Shown here: positions 7,856 through 15,430 of the stretch, one piece after another
How the letters are laid out: every line of letters starts with the position of its first letter
Numbering within the stretch: the stretch's first letter is position 1
Assembly: GCA_021830925.1 (NCBI GenBank)
Contig: JAKBNS010000031.1
Coordinates: forward strand, 1 to 32,298
Source of the DNA: Pseudomonadota bacterium
GTDB taxonomy: Bacteria; Pseudomonadota; Gammaproteobacteria; Burkholderiales; Burkholderiaceae_C
Reading direction: 5' to 3'
Length of the DNA stretch: 32,298 nucleotides
Notes under the pieces: model-generated
The model's database searches: none
What the model was told of the DNA's origin: nothing
The model's input: only the letters and a program-made list of their open reading frames with translations
Translations under genes and position numbers: made by a program

Positions 7856-8619
7856 GCCGGCAGATCCTCCACCGCTTCGCCCATATAGGCGCTGATCACC
7901 TCGGGATTGGCCGAGACCTCGGCGTAGCTGCCCTCGGCCAGCTTGCGTCCGCGCTGCATCACCGTGACCCGATCGCAGATGCGAGAAATCACCGACATGT
8001 TGTGTTCCACCATCAGCACGGTCCGCCCCTTGGCCACGCGCGCGATCAGTTCGGTGACGCGCTCCACGTCCTCGTGCCCCAGGCCTTGCGTGGGCTCGTC
8101 GAGCAGCATGAGGCGCGGCTCCAGCGCCAGCGTGGTGGCCAGTTCCAGCGCGCGCTTGTGGCCGTAGGGCAGATTCACCGCGAGCTGCTCGGGACGATCG
8201 CCCAACCCGACCTGCTCCAGATACCCCTTGGCGCGTTCGTTCAGGCGGTCCAGGCGCACCGGCGAGGCCCAGAACTGCCAGGCCATGCCAGCGGCGCGCT
8301 GCATGCCCACGCGCACATTGTCCAGCAGGCTCATGTGCCCGAAGGTGGCGCTGATCTGGAACGAACGCACCAGTCCGAGCCGGGCCACGCTGGCCGGCTG
8401 CATGCGCGTGACGTCGCGCCCGTCGAACTCGATGCTGCCCGAAGTCGGTTCCAGGAACTTGGTCAGCAGGTTGAAGCAGGTGGTCTTGCCGGCTCCGTTG
8501 GGCCCGACCAGCGCATGGATCGACCCCTCCGCGATGTCCAGGTCCATATCCTGCACTGCAGCAAATCCAGCAAATTGTTTGGTGAGGCCCCGGGCCCGCA
8601 GAATCAAATTTGTCGACAT
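7852..8619 (-). CDS. livG: ABC transporter ATP-binding protein LivG
   Basis: A 255-residue ATPase subunit that pairs with LivF on the cytoplasmic face of LivH/LivM. Walker A is GPNGAGKT (residues 39-46, Lys45). The Q-loop region reads RSFQISATFGHMSLLDNV. The signature is the LivG-type NLPYGHKRALELA around 149-161 rather than LSGGQ, Walker B is LMLLDEP (Asp174, Glu175), and the switch histidine is His206 in VEHNMS. I start it at 8619, the first ATG before the conserved LRARGLTKQF strand; there is no obvious Shine-Dalgarno sequence. It is the first gene of the liv cluster and diverges from selO across 174 bp, so its promoter should lie there. Confidence 0.92.
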   Translation of the reverse strand: MSTNLILRARGLTKQFAGFAAVQDMDLDIAEGSIHALVGPNGAGKTTCFNLLTKFLEPTSGSIEFDGRDVTRMQPASVARLGLVRSFQISATFGHMSLLDNVRVGMQRAAGMAWQFWASPVRLDRLNERAKGYLEQVGLGDRPEQLAVNLPYGHKRALELATTLALEPRLMLLDEPTQGLGHEDVERVTELIARVAKGRTVLMVEHNMSVISRICDRVTVMQRGRKLAEGSYAEVSANPEVISAYMGEAVEDLPA

Positions 8620-8638
8620 GTCGTGGGCGCGATAGAAC

Positions 8639-8653
8639 GCCGCATTTTGCGGC
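8639..8653 (-). other. Small hairpin in the livG leader
   Basis: GCCGCA (8639-8644), loop TTT, TGCGGC (8648-8653) form a perfect 6-bp stem about 20 bases upstream of the livG start in the livG-selO divergent region. If transcription starts further upstream, the hairpin would be in the leader mRNA. A DNA operator is the alternative reading. The rest of the 174-bp gap shows only weak promoter-like hexamers. Confidence 0.3.
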
Positions 8654-8793
8654 ACTGCGGCGAGACGATACAAGCGCCGCCGCATCGGGGAAACCCTGGG
8701 CACCTGTTCCCAGTGCGCCCCGGAACTTGCACCAGCCCGCACTCGAAGACCTTGCGGACGAAAGGCCTTAAGGTCCCGAGGGAAAATAGGGCG

Positions 8794-10371
8794 ATGGCCC
8801 TCGACTCCCTCGCCCGCCCCGACCCGATCGCGCCCGCGGATCCCGAGACGACCGGAAGCGACTCGCGTCTGCTGGCGCTGCGTCAGACCTTCCCCGCGCT
8901 CGGCCCCGAATTCCACAGCACGACCGCGCCGCAAGGTCTGCCGCAACCGCGCCTGCGCCTGGTCAGCGACGACGCGGCGCAATTGCTCGCCCTGCGCGTG
9001 CCCGTGCCCGACGACCCGCGGGACGACGGCCTGCGCGCGCTGTGGGCGCATACCTTCAGCGGGAACGCGGCGGCCGCCGACGGCAGCGCGATCAGCACGG
9101 TCTACGCTGGTCATCAGTTCGGCAACTGGGCCGGCCAGCTCGGCGACGGGCGCGCCCATCTGCTGGGCGAGGCCCTCGTGCCCGACTCCGCGCAGGCCTG
9201 CGGCCATGCATGGTGGGAAGTGCAGATCAAGGGCGCCGGGCGCACGCCCTTCTCGCGCCACGCCGACGGGCGCGCCGTGCTGCGTTCCTCGCTGCGCGAG
9301 TTCCTGTGCAGCGAAGCCATGTGGCATCTGGGTGTGCCCACGACGCGCGCGTTGTGCCTGGTCGACTCGGATCTGCCGGTTCGGCGCGAGAGCATCGAGA
9401 GCGCCGCGGTGGTGGCGCGCCTGAGCCCGAGTTTCCTGCGTTTCGGACATTTCGAGCACTTCAGCCACTCGGGTCGACACGATGCGCTGCGGCGACTGAC
9501 CGACTACACCGTGGCGCGTCTGTACCCGCAGGCCGCGCAGGCCGCCAACCCGGCGCTGGCGTTGCTGCGCGAGGTCACGGTGGCGACCGCGGCGCTGATC
9601 GCCCGCTGGCAATGCGTGGGCTTCGTGCATGGGGTGATGAACACCGACAACATGTCGATGCTCGGCTGGACCATCGACTACGGCCCCTTCGGCTTCGTGG
9701 ATGCCTTCGACCCCGGCTACACGCCCAACACCACCGACGCGTACGGGCGCTACGCCTGGGCCCGCCAGCCCGCCGTGGCACGCTGGAACCTGCTCGCGCT
9801 GGCGCAGGCGCTGCTGCCCCTGATCGGCGACGAACAGGCCGCGCGGGACGCGGTCGAGGACTTCGCGGATCACTTCATGCCGGCGATGCGCGACGGCATG
9901 CAGGCCAAGCTCGGCCTCGGAGCCGCGCGCGACGACGACCCGGACCTGGTGCAGGACTGGATCGACCTGCTCGCCGCCTGCCGCGCCGACTGGACCGTCT
10001 CCCATCGACAACTGGCGCACTGGGTCGCGCGTCCGCAGGCCGGCGTGCCCGCCGCGCTGCAGGAGCAGTTCGCGGCCTGGCCGCAGCGCCTGCAGGATTG
10101 GCTGGAACGCCTGCGGCAGCGCCTGGGGGAACTGGAGCCCGCGCAGCGCGAGGCGCGCGCCGCGGGCATGCTGCGCGCCAATCCCTGCTACGTGCTGCGT
10201 CATCACCTCGCCCAGGCGGCCATCGCGCAGGCGCAGGCCGGCGACTTCGGCGCGGCGAGCCGGCTCATGAAGGTATTGCGCCGCCCCTGCGAGGAACAGG
10301 CCGGTTGCGAGGACCTCGCCGCGCCGCCGCCGTCCGACGCCGGCCCTCCGGTGTTGTCGTGCTCGTCATGA
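8794..10371 (+). CDS. selO: Protein adenylyltransferase SelO (YdiU/UPF0061 pseudokinase)
   Basis: A 525-residue protein of the SelO family, which uses an inverted kinase-like fold to transfer AMP from ATP to protein Ser/Thr/Tyr residues and is linked to redox stress. Family blocks are easy to see: [41 protein letters not shown] with Lys146, and [10 protein letters not shown] with Asp285 and Asn286 followed by DYGPFGF with Asp295. The spacing matches E. coli SelO Asp246, Asn247 and Asp256. The C-terminus ends VLSCSS, with Cys at the position where eukaryotic SelO has selenocysteine. The ATG at 8794 has only a weak AGGG before it. It lies just upstream of msrB, which fits a redox theme. Confidence 0.95.
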   Translation: MALDSLARPDPIAPADPETTGSDSRLLALRQTFPALGPEFHSTTAPQGLPQPRLRLVSDDAAQLLALRVPVPDDPRDDGLRALWAHTFSGNAAAADGSAISTVYAGHQFGNWAGQLGDGRAHLLGEALVPDSAQACGHAWWEVQIKGAGRTPFSRHADGRAVLRSSLREFLCSEAMWHLGVPTTRALCLVDSDLPVRRESIESAAVVARLSPSFLRFGHFEHFSHSGRHDALRRLTDYTVARLYPQAAQAANPALALLREVTVATAALIARWQCVGFVHGVMNTDNMSMLGWTIDYGPFGFVDAFDPGYTPNTTDAYGRYAWARQPAVARWNLLALAQALLPLIGDEQAARDAVEDFADHFMPAMRDGMQAKLGLGAARDDDPDLVQDWIDLLAACRADWTVSHRQLAHWVARPQAGVPAALQEQFAAWPQRLQDWLERLRQRLGELEPAQREARAAGMLRANPCYVLRHHLAQAAIAQAQAGDFGAASRLMKVLRRPCEEQAGCEDLAAPPPSDAGPPVLSCSS

Positions 10372-10471
10372 CGACAGCCCCAGGACTCGGCACATCCCTG
10401 GCGGAAGTAGGACAATAAAAGGTGCTGCGAGGCGCGCCGGAAGGCACGCGCGCAATGTCCGAGGATCGCCC

Positions 10472-10936
10472 ATGTCGAGCAAGCCCGTCTCCCCTACCGA
10501 CCCCGAGCAGGATCGCGCCTGGCGCGAGCGCCTGAGTCCGGAGCAGTATCAGGTTACCCGCTGCAGCGCCACCGAGCGCCCTTTCAGCGGCAAGTACTGG
10601 GACCACCACGAAACCGGTGCCTACCGCTGCGTGTGCTGTGGCGTTCCGCTGTTCGCATCCGACGCCAAGTACGATTCAGGATGCGGCTGGCCGAGTTTCA
10701 CCGCGCCGGCCGCGCAGGCCCGCGTGGACGAGTTGATCGACCACAGCCACGGCATGATCCGCACGGAGGTGCGGTGCGCGAATTGCGAGGCCCACCTGGG
10801 GCATGTGTTCCCCGACGGCCCCGGCCCCACCGGCCTGCGTTATTGCATCAACTCGGCGTCGCTGGATTTCGAGCCGCGGTCCGATGCGCAGGGCGATCCT
10901 GCGCGCGGCCCAACCTCCGACGACTCAACGCGCTGA
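10472..10936 (+). CDS. msrB: Peptide-methionine (R)-S-oxide reductase MsrB
   Basis: A 154-residue cytoplasmic enzyme that reduces the R form of methionine sulfoxide in proteins. Four zinc cysteines are present as C53-x2-C56 and C102-x2-C105. GCGWPSF, the [10 protein letters not shown] motif and the catalytic Cys125 in RYCINSASL are all intact. Cys31 in [12 protein letters not shown] may be the resolving cysteine (inference). The start at 10472 has GAGGA about 7 bases upstream. The last 20 or so residues ([18 protein letters not shown]) are a non-conserved tail. It follows selO after 100 bp and precedes yciB by 42 bp on the same strand, so it probably shares a transcript with yciB. Confidence 0.96.
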   Translation: MSSKPVSPTDPEQDRAWRERLSPEQYQVTRCSATERPFSGKYWDHHETGAYRCVCCGVPLFASDAKYDSGCGWPSFTAPAAQARVDELIDHSHGMIRTEVRCANCEAHLGHVFPDGPGPTGLRYCINSASLDFEPRSDAQGDPARGPTSDDSTR

Positions 10937-10978
10937 ACTCGCGCCTGGCCCCCGCGGGCACCGCACCCGGAACCATCG

Positions 10979-11515
10979 ATGAAACTGCTGTTCGACTTCT
11001 TCCCGATCATCCTGTTTTTCGTCGCCTTCAAGTTCGGCGGCATCTACGTGGCGACGGCGGTGGCCATCGCGGCCACCGTGCTGCAGATCGCCTGGGTATG
11101 GCTGCGCGGTCGCCGCGTCGAGCCGATGCTGTGGGTCAGCCTGGTCATCGTGGTGCTGTTCGGCGGCGCCACGCTGCTGCTGCACGACGAAACCTTCATC
11201 AAGTGGAAGCCCACGGTGCTGTACTGGGTGTTCGCGCTGACCCTGGCCGGCGGCCAGTTGCTGATGCGGCGCAACCTGATCCGCTCCCTGCTCGGTAGCC
11301 AGCTCGAGCTTCCGGAAGCCGCCTGGACTCGCCTGAACTGGTCGTGGACCGCGTATTTCGCGCTCATGGGCGTGGTCAACCTGTGGGTGGCCTACACGTT
11401 CTCGACGGCCGCCTGGGTGAACTTCAAACTGTTCGGCAGCCTCGGCCTGACCCTCGTGTTCGCGGTGCTGCAGTCGCTGCTGATCGCCCGCTACCTGCCT
11501 TCCAAGGCGCCTTGA
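10979..11515 (+). CDS. yciB: Inner-membrane protein YciB (septation protein A family)
   Basis: A 178-residue polytopic membrane protein of the YciB/IspA (intracellular septation A) family, thought to help cell-envelope synthesis and division. The family start MKLLFDFFPIILFFVAFK, the GGIYVATAVAI helix, the HDETFIKWKPTV loop, and LNWSWTAYFALMGVVNLWVAY followed by WVNFKLFG are all present. Length is typical. It lies between msrB and a BolA-family gene, 7 bp upstream of the latter, so those two are almost surely co-transcribed. Confidence 0.94.
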   Translation: MKLLFDFFPIILFFVAFKFGGIYVATAVAIAATVLQIAWVWLRGRRVEPMLWVSLVIVVLFGGATLLLHDETFIKWKPTVLYWVFALTLAGGQLLMRRNLIRSLLGSQLELPEAAWTRLNWSWTAYFALMGVVNLWVAYTFSTAAWVNFKLFGSLGLTLVFAVLQSLLIARYLPSKAP

Positions 11516-11522
11516 GACCGCG

Positions 11523-11780
11523 ATGACCCGGCAACAGCGCATCGAGCAGGCCCTGCGTGACGCATTCCCCGGCGACGACGCGAGGGTCGAGGACCTTTCC
11601 GCGCAGCACCACGGACATGCCGGTTTCGACGTCCAGGGCAGTCATTTCCGAGTCCGCGTTCGCAGTGCGCGCTTCGCCGGGCTGGGCCCTCTTGCGAGAC
11701 ACCGCCTCGTGTATGATGCCCTCGACCCCCTGCTACGGCAGGAAGTCCATTCGGTGACGCTGGACCTGGGCCCCCTCTGA
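11523..11780 (+). CDS. BolA-family protein
   Basis: An 85-residue BolA-like protein. BolA proteins work with monothiol glutaredoxins on Fe-S cluster handling, and some act as DNA-binding regulators. The family core is clear: GSHFRVRVRSARFAGLGPLARHRLVYDAL, with the conserved His60 in the RHR.VY motif, then the final HSVTLDL strand. It starts 7 bp after yciB and is followed by 158 bp of non-coding DNA before the parvulin gene. Which BolA subfamily it belongs to (BolA or IbaG type) cannot be decided by eye. Confidence 0.9.
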   Translation: MTRQQRIEQALRDAFPGDDARVEDLSAQHHGHAGFDVQGSHFRVRVRSARFAGLGPLARHRLVYDALDPLLRQEVHSVTLDLGPL

Positions 11781-11938
11781 ACCGCGGTGACCGCGGCAGC
11801 CGCGTCCGGAAGCGCATGCTCCCGGGCGCAGAACGCAGTCAGGTCGCCGCGGCTTCGGCGTGCCCGGCAGGTCGCGAAATTTCGGTGATCCTACGTTAAT
11901 CTGCTGTCTTTGCCCCCATTTTCCAGGCTGATCGCTCC

Positions 11939-12730
11939 ATGACCCTGCTCCGCACCAAACTCCTTCCCGCCGCTGTCGCGCTGGCCCTGTTCAGCCCGCT
12001 GGCGATGGCGCAGAACGCCGCCACCGTCAACGGCAAGGCGATTCCCGAATCGCTGGTCGACGCCGTCGCGACCAACATGGCCAAGCAGCAGGGTCAGCAG
12101 GTCACGCCGCAGCTGAAGGAACAGATCAAGAAGGAAATGATCCTGCGCGAGGTGGTGGTGCAGCAGGCCGAGAAGATGGGCCTGCTCAAGCAGCCCGAGA
12201 TCCAGGACGAACTCGAGATCAACCGCCAGAATGTGCTGATCCGTGCCGTGCTCGGCGACTACCTGAAGAAGCACCCCATCACCGACGCGCAGGTGAAGGC
12301 CAAGTACGACCAGTTCGCCAAGTCCTTCGGCAGCACCGAATACGAAGCCCAGCACATCCTGGTGCCGACCCAGAAGGAAGCCGAGGACGTGATCGCCCAG
12401 CTCAAGAAGGGCGCGAAGTTCTCCGATCTGGCGAAGAAGTACTCCAAGGACACGGGCTCGGCGGCCAACGGCGGCAAGCTCGGCTGGTCGACCCCGGGCA
12501 ACTTCGTGCCGGCCTTCGCCGACGCCATGATGAAACTCAAGCCCGGCCAGTACACGAGCGCCCCGGTGCAGACCCAGTTCGGCTGGCATGTGATCAAGCT
12601 CGACGCCACGCGTCCGGCCAAGCCGCCGGCGCTGGAACAGCTGCGCCCGCAGATCGTGCAGGAACTGCAGCGCGAGGAAGTGCAGAAGTATCAGCAGGAA
12701 CTGCTGGCGGGAGCGAAAGTCACGCAGTAA
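11939..12730 (+). CDS. Secreted parvulin-type peptidyl-prolyl cis-trans isomerase
   Basis: A 263-residue periplasmic foldase of the PpiC/PrsA/SurA class. A signal peptide spans residues 1 to about 24 (cleavage near AMA-QN). A SurA-like N-terminal helical region with VNGKAIPESLVDAV and KEMILREVVVQQAEKMGL follows. The parvulin domain runs from about 134 to 223: AQHILVPTQKEAEDV, FSDLAKKYSKDTGSAANGGKLGW, FVPAFADAMMKLKPGQYT and QFGWHVIKLD. The C-terminal tail is helical and Gln/Glu-rich. It assists folding of exported proteins. It ends just before a strong terminator at 12755-12778, which closes the selO-to-ppiC block. Confidence 0.92.
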   Translation: MTLLRTKLLPAAVALALFSPLAMAQNAATVNGKAIPESLVDAVATNMAKQQGQQVTPQLKEQIKKEMILREVVVQQAEKMGLLKQPEIQDELEINRQNVLIRAVLGDYLKKHPITDAQVKAKYDQFAKSFGSTEYEAQHILVPTQKEAEDVIAQLKKGAKFSDLAKKYSKDTGSAANGGKLGWSTPGNFVPAFADAMMKLKPGQYTSAPVQTQFGWHVIKLDATRPAKPPALEQLRPQIVQELQREEVQKYQQELLAGAKVTQ

Positions 12731-12754
12731 GCCGCGCCCTGCCGCGTTACGAAG

Positions 12755-12778
12755 GCCGACCCTCGGGTCGGCTTTTTT
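12755..12778 (+). terminator. Rho-independent terminator after the parvulin gene
   Basis: GCCGACC (12755-12761), loop CTCG, GGTCGGC (12766-12772), then six T residues (12773-12778). A 7-bp GC-rich stem, tight tetraloop and immediate T-run make this the clearest intrinsic terminator in the window. It starts 25 bases after the stop codon. Confidence 0.93.
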
Positions 12779-12982
12779 CTGCGCGTTCGACGCGCGGCGC
12801 GATGTGGCGTCAAGGAGCGCAAGAAAGCCCCTTCATGTGACACTTCGTTACGTCGCGCGTCCAACCATCCACTAGAAATGAGGGACACACCCCCGTCTTG
12901 TGCTCGAACAGTCCGCGAATACCGACAGTCCTGACATCCCGTCCAGCTGCGCGAGCGAGACACCTACGCCAGGAGGGCACCC

Positions 12983-14596
12983 ATGGTTGTCGTACCGCAG
13001 AAGTCGTCCGGATTGCGCCGGGATGCACGCATCATCGGCCTGCTGTTCGCGAGCACCACCAGCATGATCGGCTCGGGCTGGCTGTTCGGAGCGTTTCACG
13101 CATCGAGGATCGCCGGGCCCCTGAGCCTGTGGAGCTGGATCGTGGGCGCGGTGATCGTCATGTTCATCGCGCTGTGCTTCGCCGAACTCGCCGCGCTGTT
13201 CCCACGCGCCGGAGCGCTGGTTCACATGAGCCATGCGACCCATGGCGATGCGCTCGGCCGCTTGTGGGGCTGGATGCTGTTCCTGGCCTACGTGGCGGTG
13301 CCGGCGGTCGAGGCCGAAGCGGTGGTCACCTACGCGAACAACTATCTGCCTTACTTTCTCCAGCCGCAGGGCGCCGGCGTGCTGTCTGTCACCGGTTTCG
13401 TCGCCTGCGCGGTGCTGCTGGGCGTGTTCGCCGCGCTCAACCTGATGGCGGTGCGCAAACTGCTGGGAGTGAACTCGACCGTCACGTGGTGGAAGATCGC
13501 GGTGCCGCTGGTGACCGCCGCGGCGCTGATCGTGGTCGGCACGCACGTGCACTGGTCGGCCGGCACCTCGGTGTGGAACGTGGACCCGTCCGGCTACAGC
13601 TTCGACGGCATCTTCCTGGCCCTGCCCGCGGCCGGCATCGTGTTCAGCTTCCTGGGCTTCCGCACCGCGATCGATCTGGGCGGGGAGACCCGCAACCCTG
13701 AGCGGACCATTCCGCTGGCGGTGATCGGCTCGGTGCTGCTGGCCACGGTGGTCTACATCCTGCTCCAACTGGGCTACCTGCTGGCCTTGCATCCCGCGGA
13801 CGTGGCCAAGGGCTGGGCGCATGTGGCCTTCTCCGGCGATGCGGGCCCCTTCGCGGCGCTGGCCGCCAGCCTGGGCATGGGCTGGCTGGCCACCATCCTG
13901 TACATCGACGCCTACGTCTCCCCCGGGGGCACCGGCCTGATGTACGTGACCGGCGGCTCGCGCATCCTGTTCGCGGTGGGCGAACTGGGCGCCGGCCCGC
14001 GCTGGCTGACCCGCCTGAACAACGCCCAGGTGCCGCTGCTGTCGGTGCTGGTGATGTGGGTGGTCGGCGTGCTGTTCCTGCTGCCCTTCCCCGCCTGGCA
14101 GAAGATGGTGAACTACATCACGTCCGTCACCGTGCTGACCTTCGGGCTGGGCCCCGTCGTGTTGCTCATCCTGCGGGAAAACCAGCCCGATCTCAAGCGC
14201 GCGTTCAAGCTGCCCGCGGCCGGCATCATCGCCCCGCTGGCCTTTGTCGCCAGCAACTGGATCGTCTACTGGACGGGCTACCAGACCAACTCCTTCCTGT
14301 TCATCCTGATCGCGGTGGGCTTCGCGCTGTACGCCGGCTGGTACCACCTGGTGGCCGGCAGGTCGGCCGGTGAATTCGGCTGGAAGCACATTTCCTGGCT
14401 GCTCGCCTGGTTCGGCGGCATGTGGATCCTGTCCGCGCTGGGCGATGTCGGCGGCGGCTACGGCGTGCTGAGCTTCTGGCCCGGCGTGATCCTGGTGGCG
14501 ATCTGGAGCCTGTTCGTGATCTGGCTGGCCAAGCGCGCGGCGCTGCCGGCCGAGCGAATCGCGCAGGAGATGGTGCGCATCGCGTCGACCCTCTGA
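12983..14596 (+). CDS. APC-family amino-acid permease
   Basis: A 537-residue inner-membrane transporter of the amino acid-polyamine-organocation superfamily. The N-terminal helix contains the unwound substrate-site motif TSMIGSGWLFGAF, followed by FAELAALFPRAGALVHMSHATHG, then FSFLGFRTAIDLGGETRNPERTIPLAV (the conserved GE.xNP.R loop). About twelve hydrophobic segments are visible. AGGAGG at 12971-12976 fixes the start. The substrate is not evident. The 204 bp between the upstream terminator and this start hold no gene, only a weak inverted repeat (GTGAC-N5-GTTAC at 12837-12851). The stretch after it up to 14814 carries a GGTACA-type site array. It may be expressed on its own. Confidence 0.9.
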   Translation: MVVVPQKSSGLRRDARIIGLLFASTTSMIGSGWLFGAFHASRIAGPLSLWSWIVGAVIVMFIALCFAELAALFPRAGALVHMSHATHGDALGRLWGWMLFLAYVAVPAVEAEAVVTYANNYLPYFLQPQGAGVLSVTGFVACAVLLGVFAALNLMAVRKLLGVNSTVTWWKIAVPLVTAAALIVVGTHVHWSAGTSVWNVDPSGYSFDGIFLALPAAGIVFSFLGFRTAIDLGGETRNPERTIPLAVIGSVLLATVVYILLQLGYLLALHPADVAKGWAHVAFSGDAGPFAALAASLGMGWLATILYIDAYVSPGGTGLMYVTGGSRILFAVGELGAGPRWLTRLNNAQVPLLSVLVMWVVGVLFLLPFPAWQKMVNYITSVTVLTFGLGPVVLLILRENQPDLKRAFKLPAAGIIAPLAFVASNWIVYWTGYQTNSFLFILIAVGFALYAGWYHLVAGRSAGEFGWKHISWLLAWFGGMWILSALGDVGGGYGVLSFWPGVILVAIWSLFVIWLAKRAALPAERIAQEMVRIASTL

Positions 14597-14656
14597 ACCC
14601 ACCTGTCGGGGCCGCTCCGCGCGTGGCGCGGGCAGCTGCCCCGCAGGCGGCCGCGA

Positions 14657-14767
14657 CCGGTACAGATGCGACGGAATCCGGGCGATACAGGCGCCCGATT
14701 GCGCCTCATGTACCGGCGCGCGTCGCCGGGCACTGGGTCTGACGCGGGGCGTTCGGAGCGGGTACAG
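14657..14767. promoter_or_regulatory. GGTACA site array upstream of the LysE/RhtB exporter gene
   Basis: Within the 218-bp gap before the exporter gene, GGTACAG occurs at 14659-14665 and 14761-14767, GATACAG at 14684-14690, and GGTACA on the minus strand at 14714-14709. CCGGTACA (14657-14664) and TGTACCGG (14709-14716) form an inverted repeat, and GGGCG-N7-CGCCC lies inside it. GGTACA-type repeats resemble operators of GntR/MocR-type regulators, but no such regulator gene is in the window. This is an inferred regulatory region. Confidence 0.4.
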
Positions 14768-14814
14768 TTCGGCCATGCCGCGCCCGCTCTTCCACCCCCG
14801 CATCGAACCCCCGC

Positions 14815-15423
14815 ATGTCCCATGAAAGCCTGCTGGCCTTCGCGTTGTTCGCCTTCGCGGCGTCCATCACGCCCGGCCCGAACAATCTGATGCTCCTCGC
14901 CTCGGGCGCCCATTTCGGGCTGCGCGCCTCGGTGCCGCACCTGCTGGGGGTGGCCTGCGGCTTCCTGATCCTGGTGGCCTCGGTGGGATTCGGCCTGGCC
15001 GAGGCGTTCTCGCGCCTGCCCTGGCTGTACGCGCTGATGCGCTGGGCCGGAGCCGCCTATCTGCTGTACCTGGCCTGGCGCATCGCCACCGCGGCGCCGC
15101 CCGACGCCTCGCGCCGCGCCGCAGCGCGCCCGATGAGCTTCCTCGGCGCCGTGGCCTTCCAGTGGGTCAACCCCAAGGCCTGGCTGATGGCGGTGAGCGC
15201 CTTCAGCACCTACATCCCGGCGACCAGCGGCGCGCTGGTGCTGCTGGGCGCGATCATGCTGTTCGGCGCCATCAACCTGCCCAGCATCACCGCCTGGGCG
15301 ATCGGCGGCACCCAGTTGCAGCGGCTGCTGCAGACCCGCAGACGCGTCGTGGCCTTCAACCTGCTGATGGCCGGCCTGCTGGTGGCCTCGCTGCTGCCGA
15401 TGCTGCGCGCAGCGCACCCCTGA
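14815..15423 (+). CDS. LysE/RhtB-family amino-acid exporter
   Basis: A 202-residue inner-membrane protein of the LysE/RhtB superfamily that exports amino acids or related compounds. The diagnostic N-terminal motif SITPGPNNLMLLASGAHFGLRAS is present, followed by GVACGFLILV, the WAGAAYLLYLAWRIA helix and AFQWVNPKAWLMAVSAFSTY. Six hydrophobic segments and normal length support a complete protein. The substrate is unknown. The start ATG at 14815 has no strong ribosome site. The gene converges on ftsH, with only four bases between the two stop codons. Confidence 0.9.
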   Translation: MSHESLLAFALFAFAASITPGPNNLMLLASGAHFGLRASVPHLLGVACGFLILVASVGFGLAEAFSRLPWLYALMRWAGAAYLLYLAWRIATAAPPDASRRAAARPMSFLGAVAFQWVNPKAWLMAVSAFSTYIPATSGALVLLGAIMLFGAINLPSITAWAIGGTQLQRLLQTRRRVVAFNLLMAGLLVASLLPMLRAAHP

Positions 15424-15430
15424 GCGCTCA
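15421..15430. other. 10-bp palindrome made of two convergent stop codons
   Basis: TGAGCGCTCA is a perfect palindrome whose ends are the TGA of the LysE-family gene (15421-15423) and the TGA of ftsH on the other strand (15430-15428). It is too short and loop-less to be a good RNA hairpin by itself. I see no other terminator between the two genes. Confidence 0.4.

Noticed and set aside
5197-7888. Long plus-strand frames across the liv operon
   Set aside because: They are antisense to livH, livK and livF, with His/Gln/Arg-rich translations and no ribosome sites or family motifs.
11871-11900. Promoter for the parvulin gene (GTTAAT at 11895-11900)
   Set aside because: The -10-like hexamer has no recognisable -35 at 16-18 bp; insufficient support.
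12837-12851. Inverted repeat GTGAC-N5-GTTAC before the APC permease, resembling a CRP-like half pair
   Set aside because: It has only 5-bp arms with one mismatch and no matching promoter spacing. Too weak to call a site.
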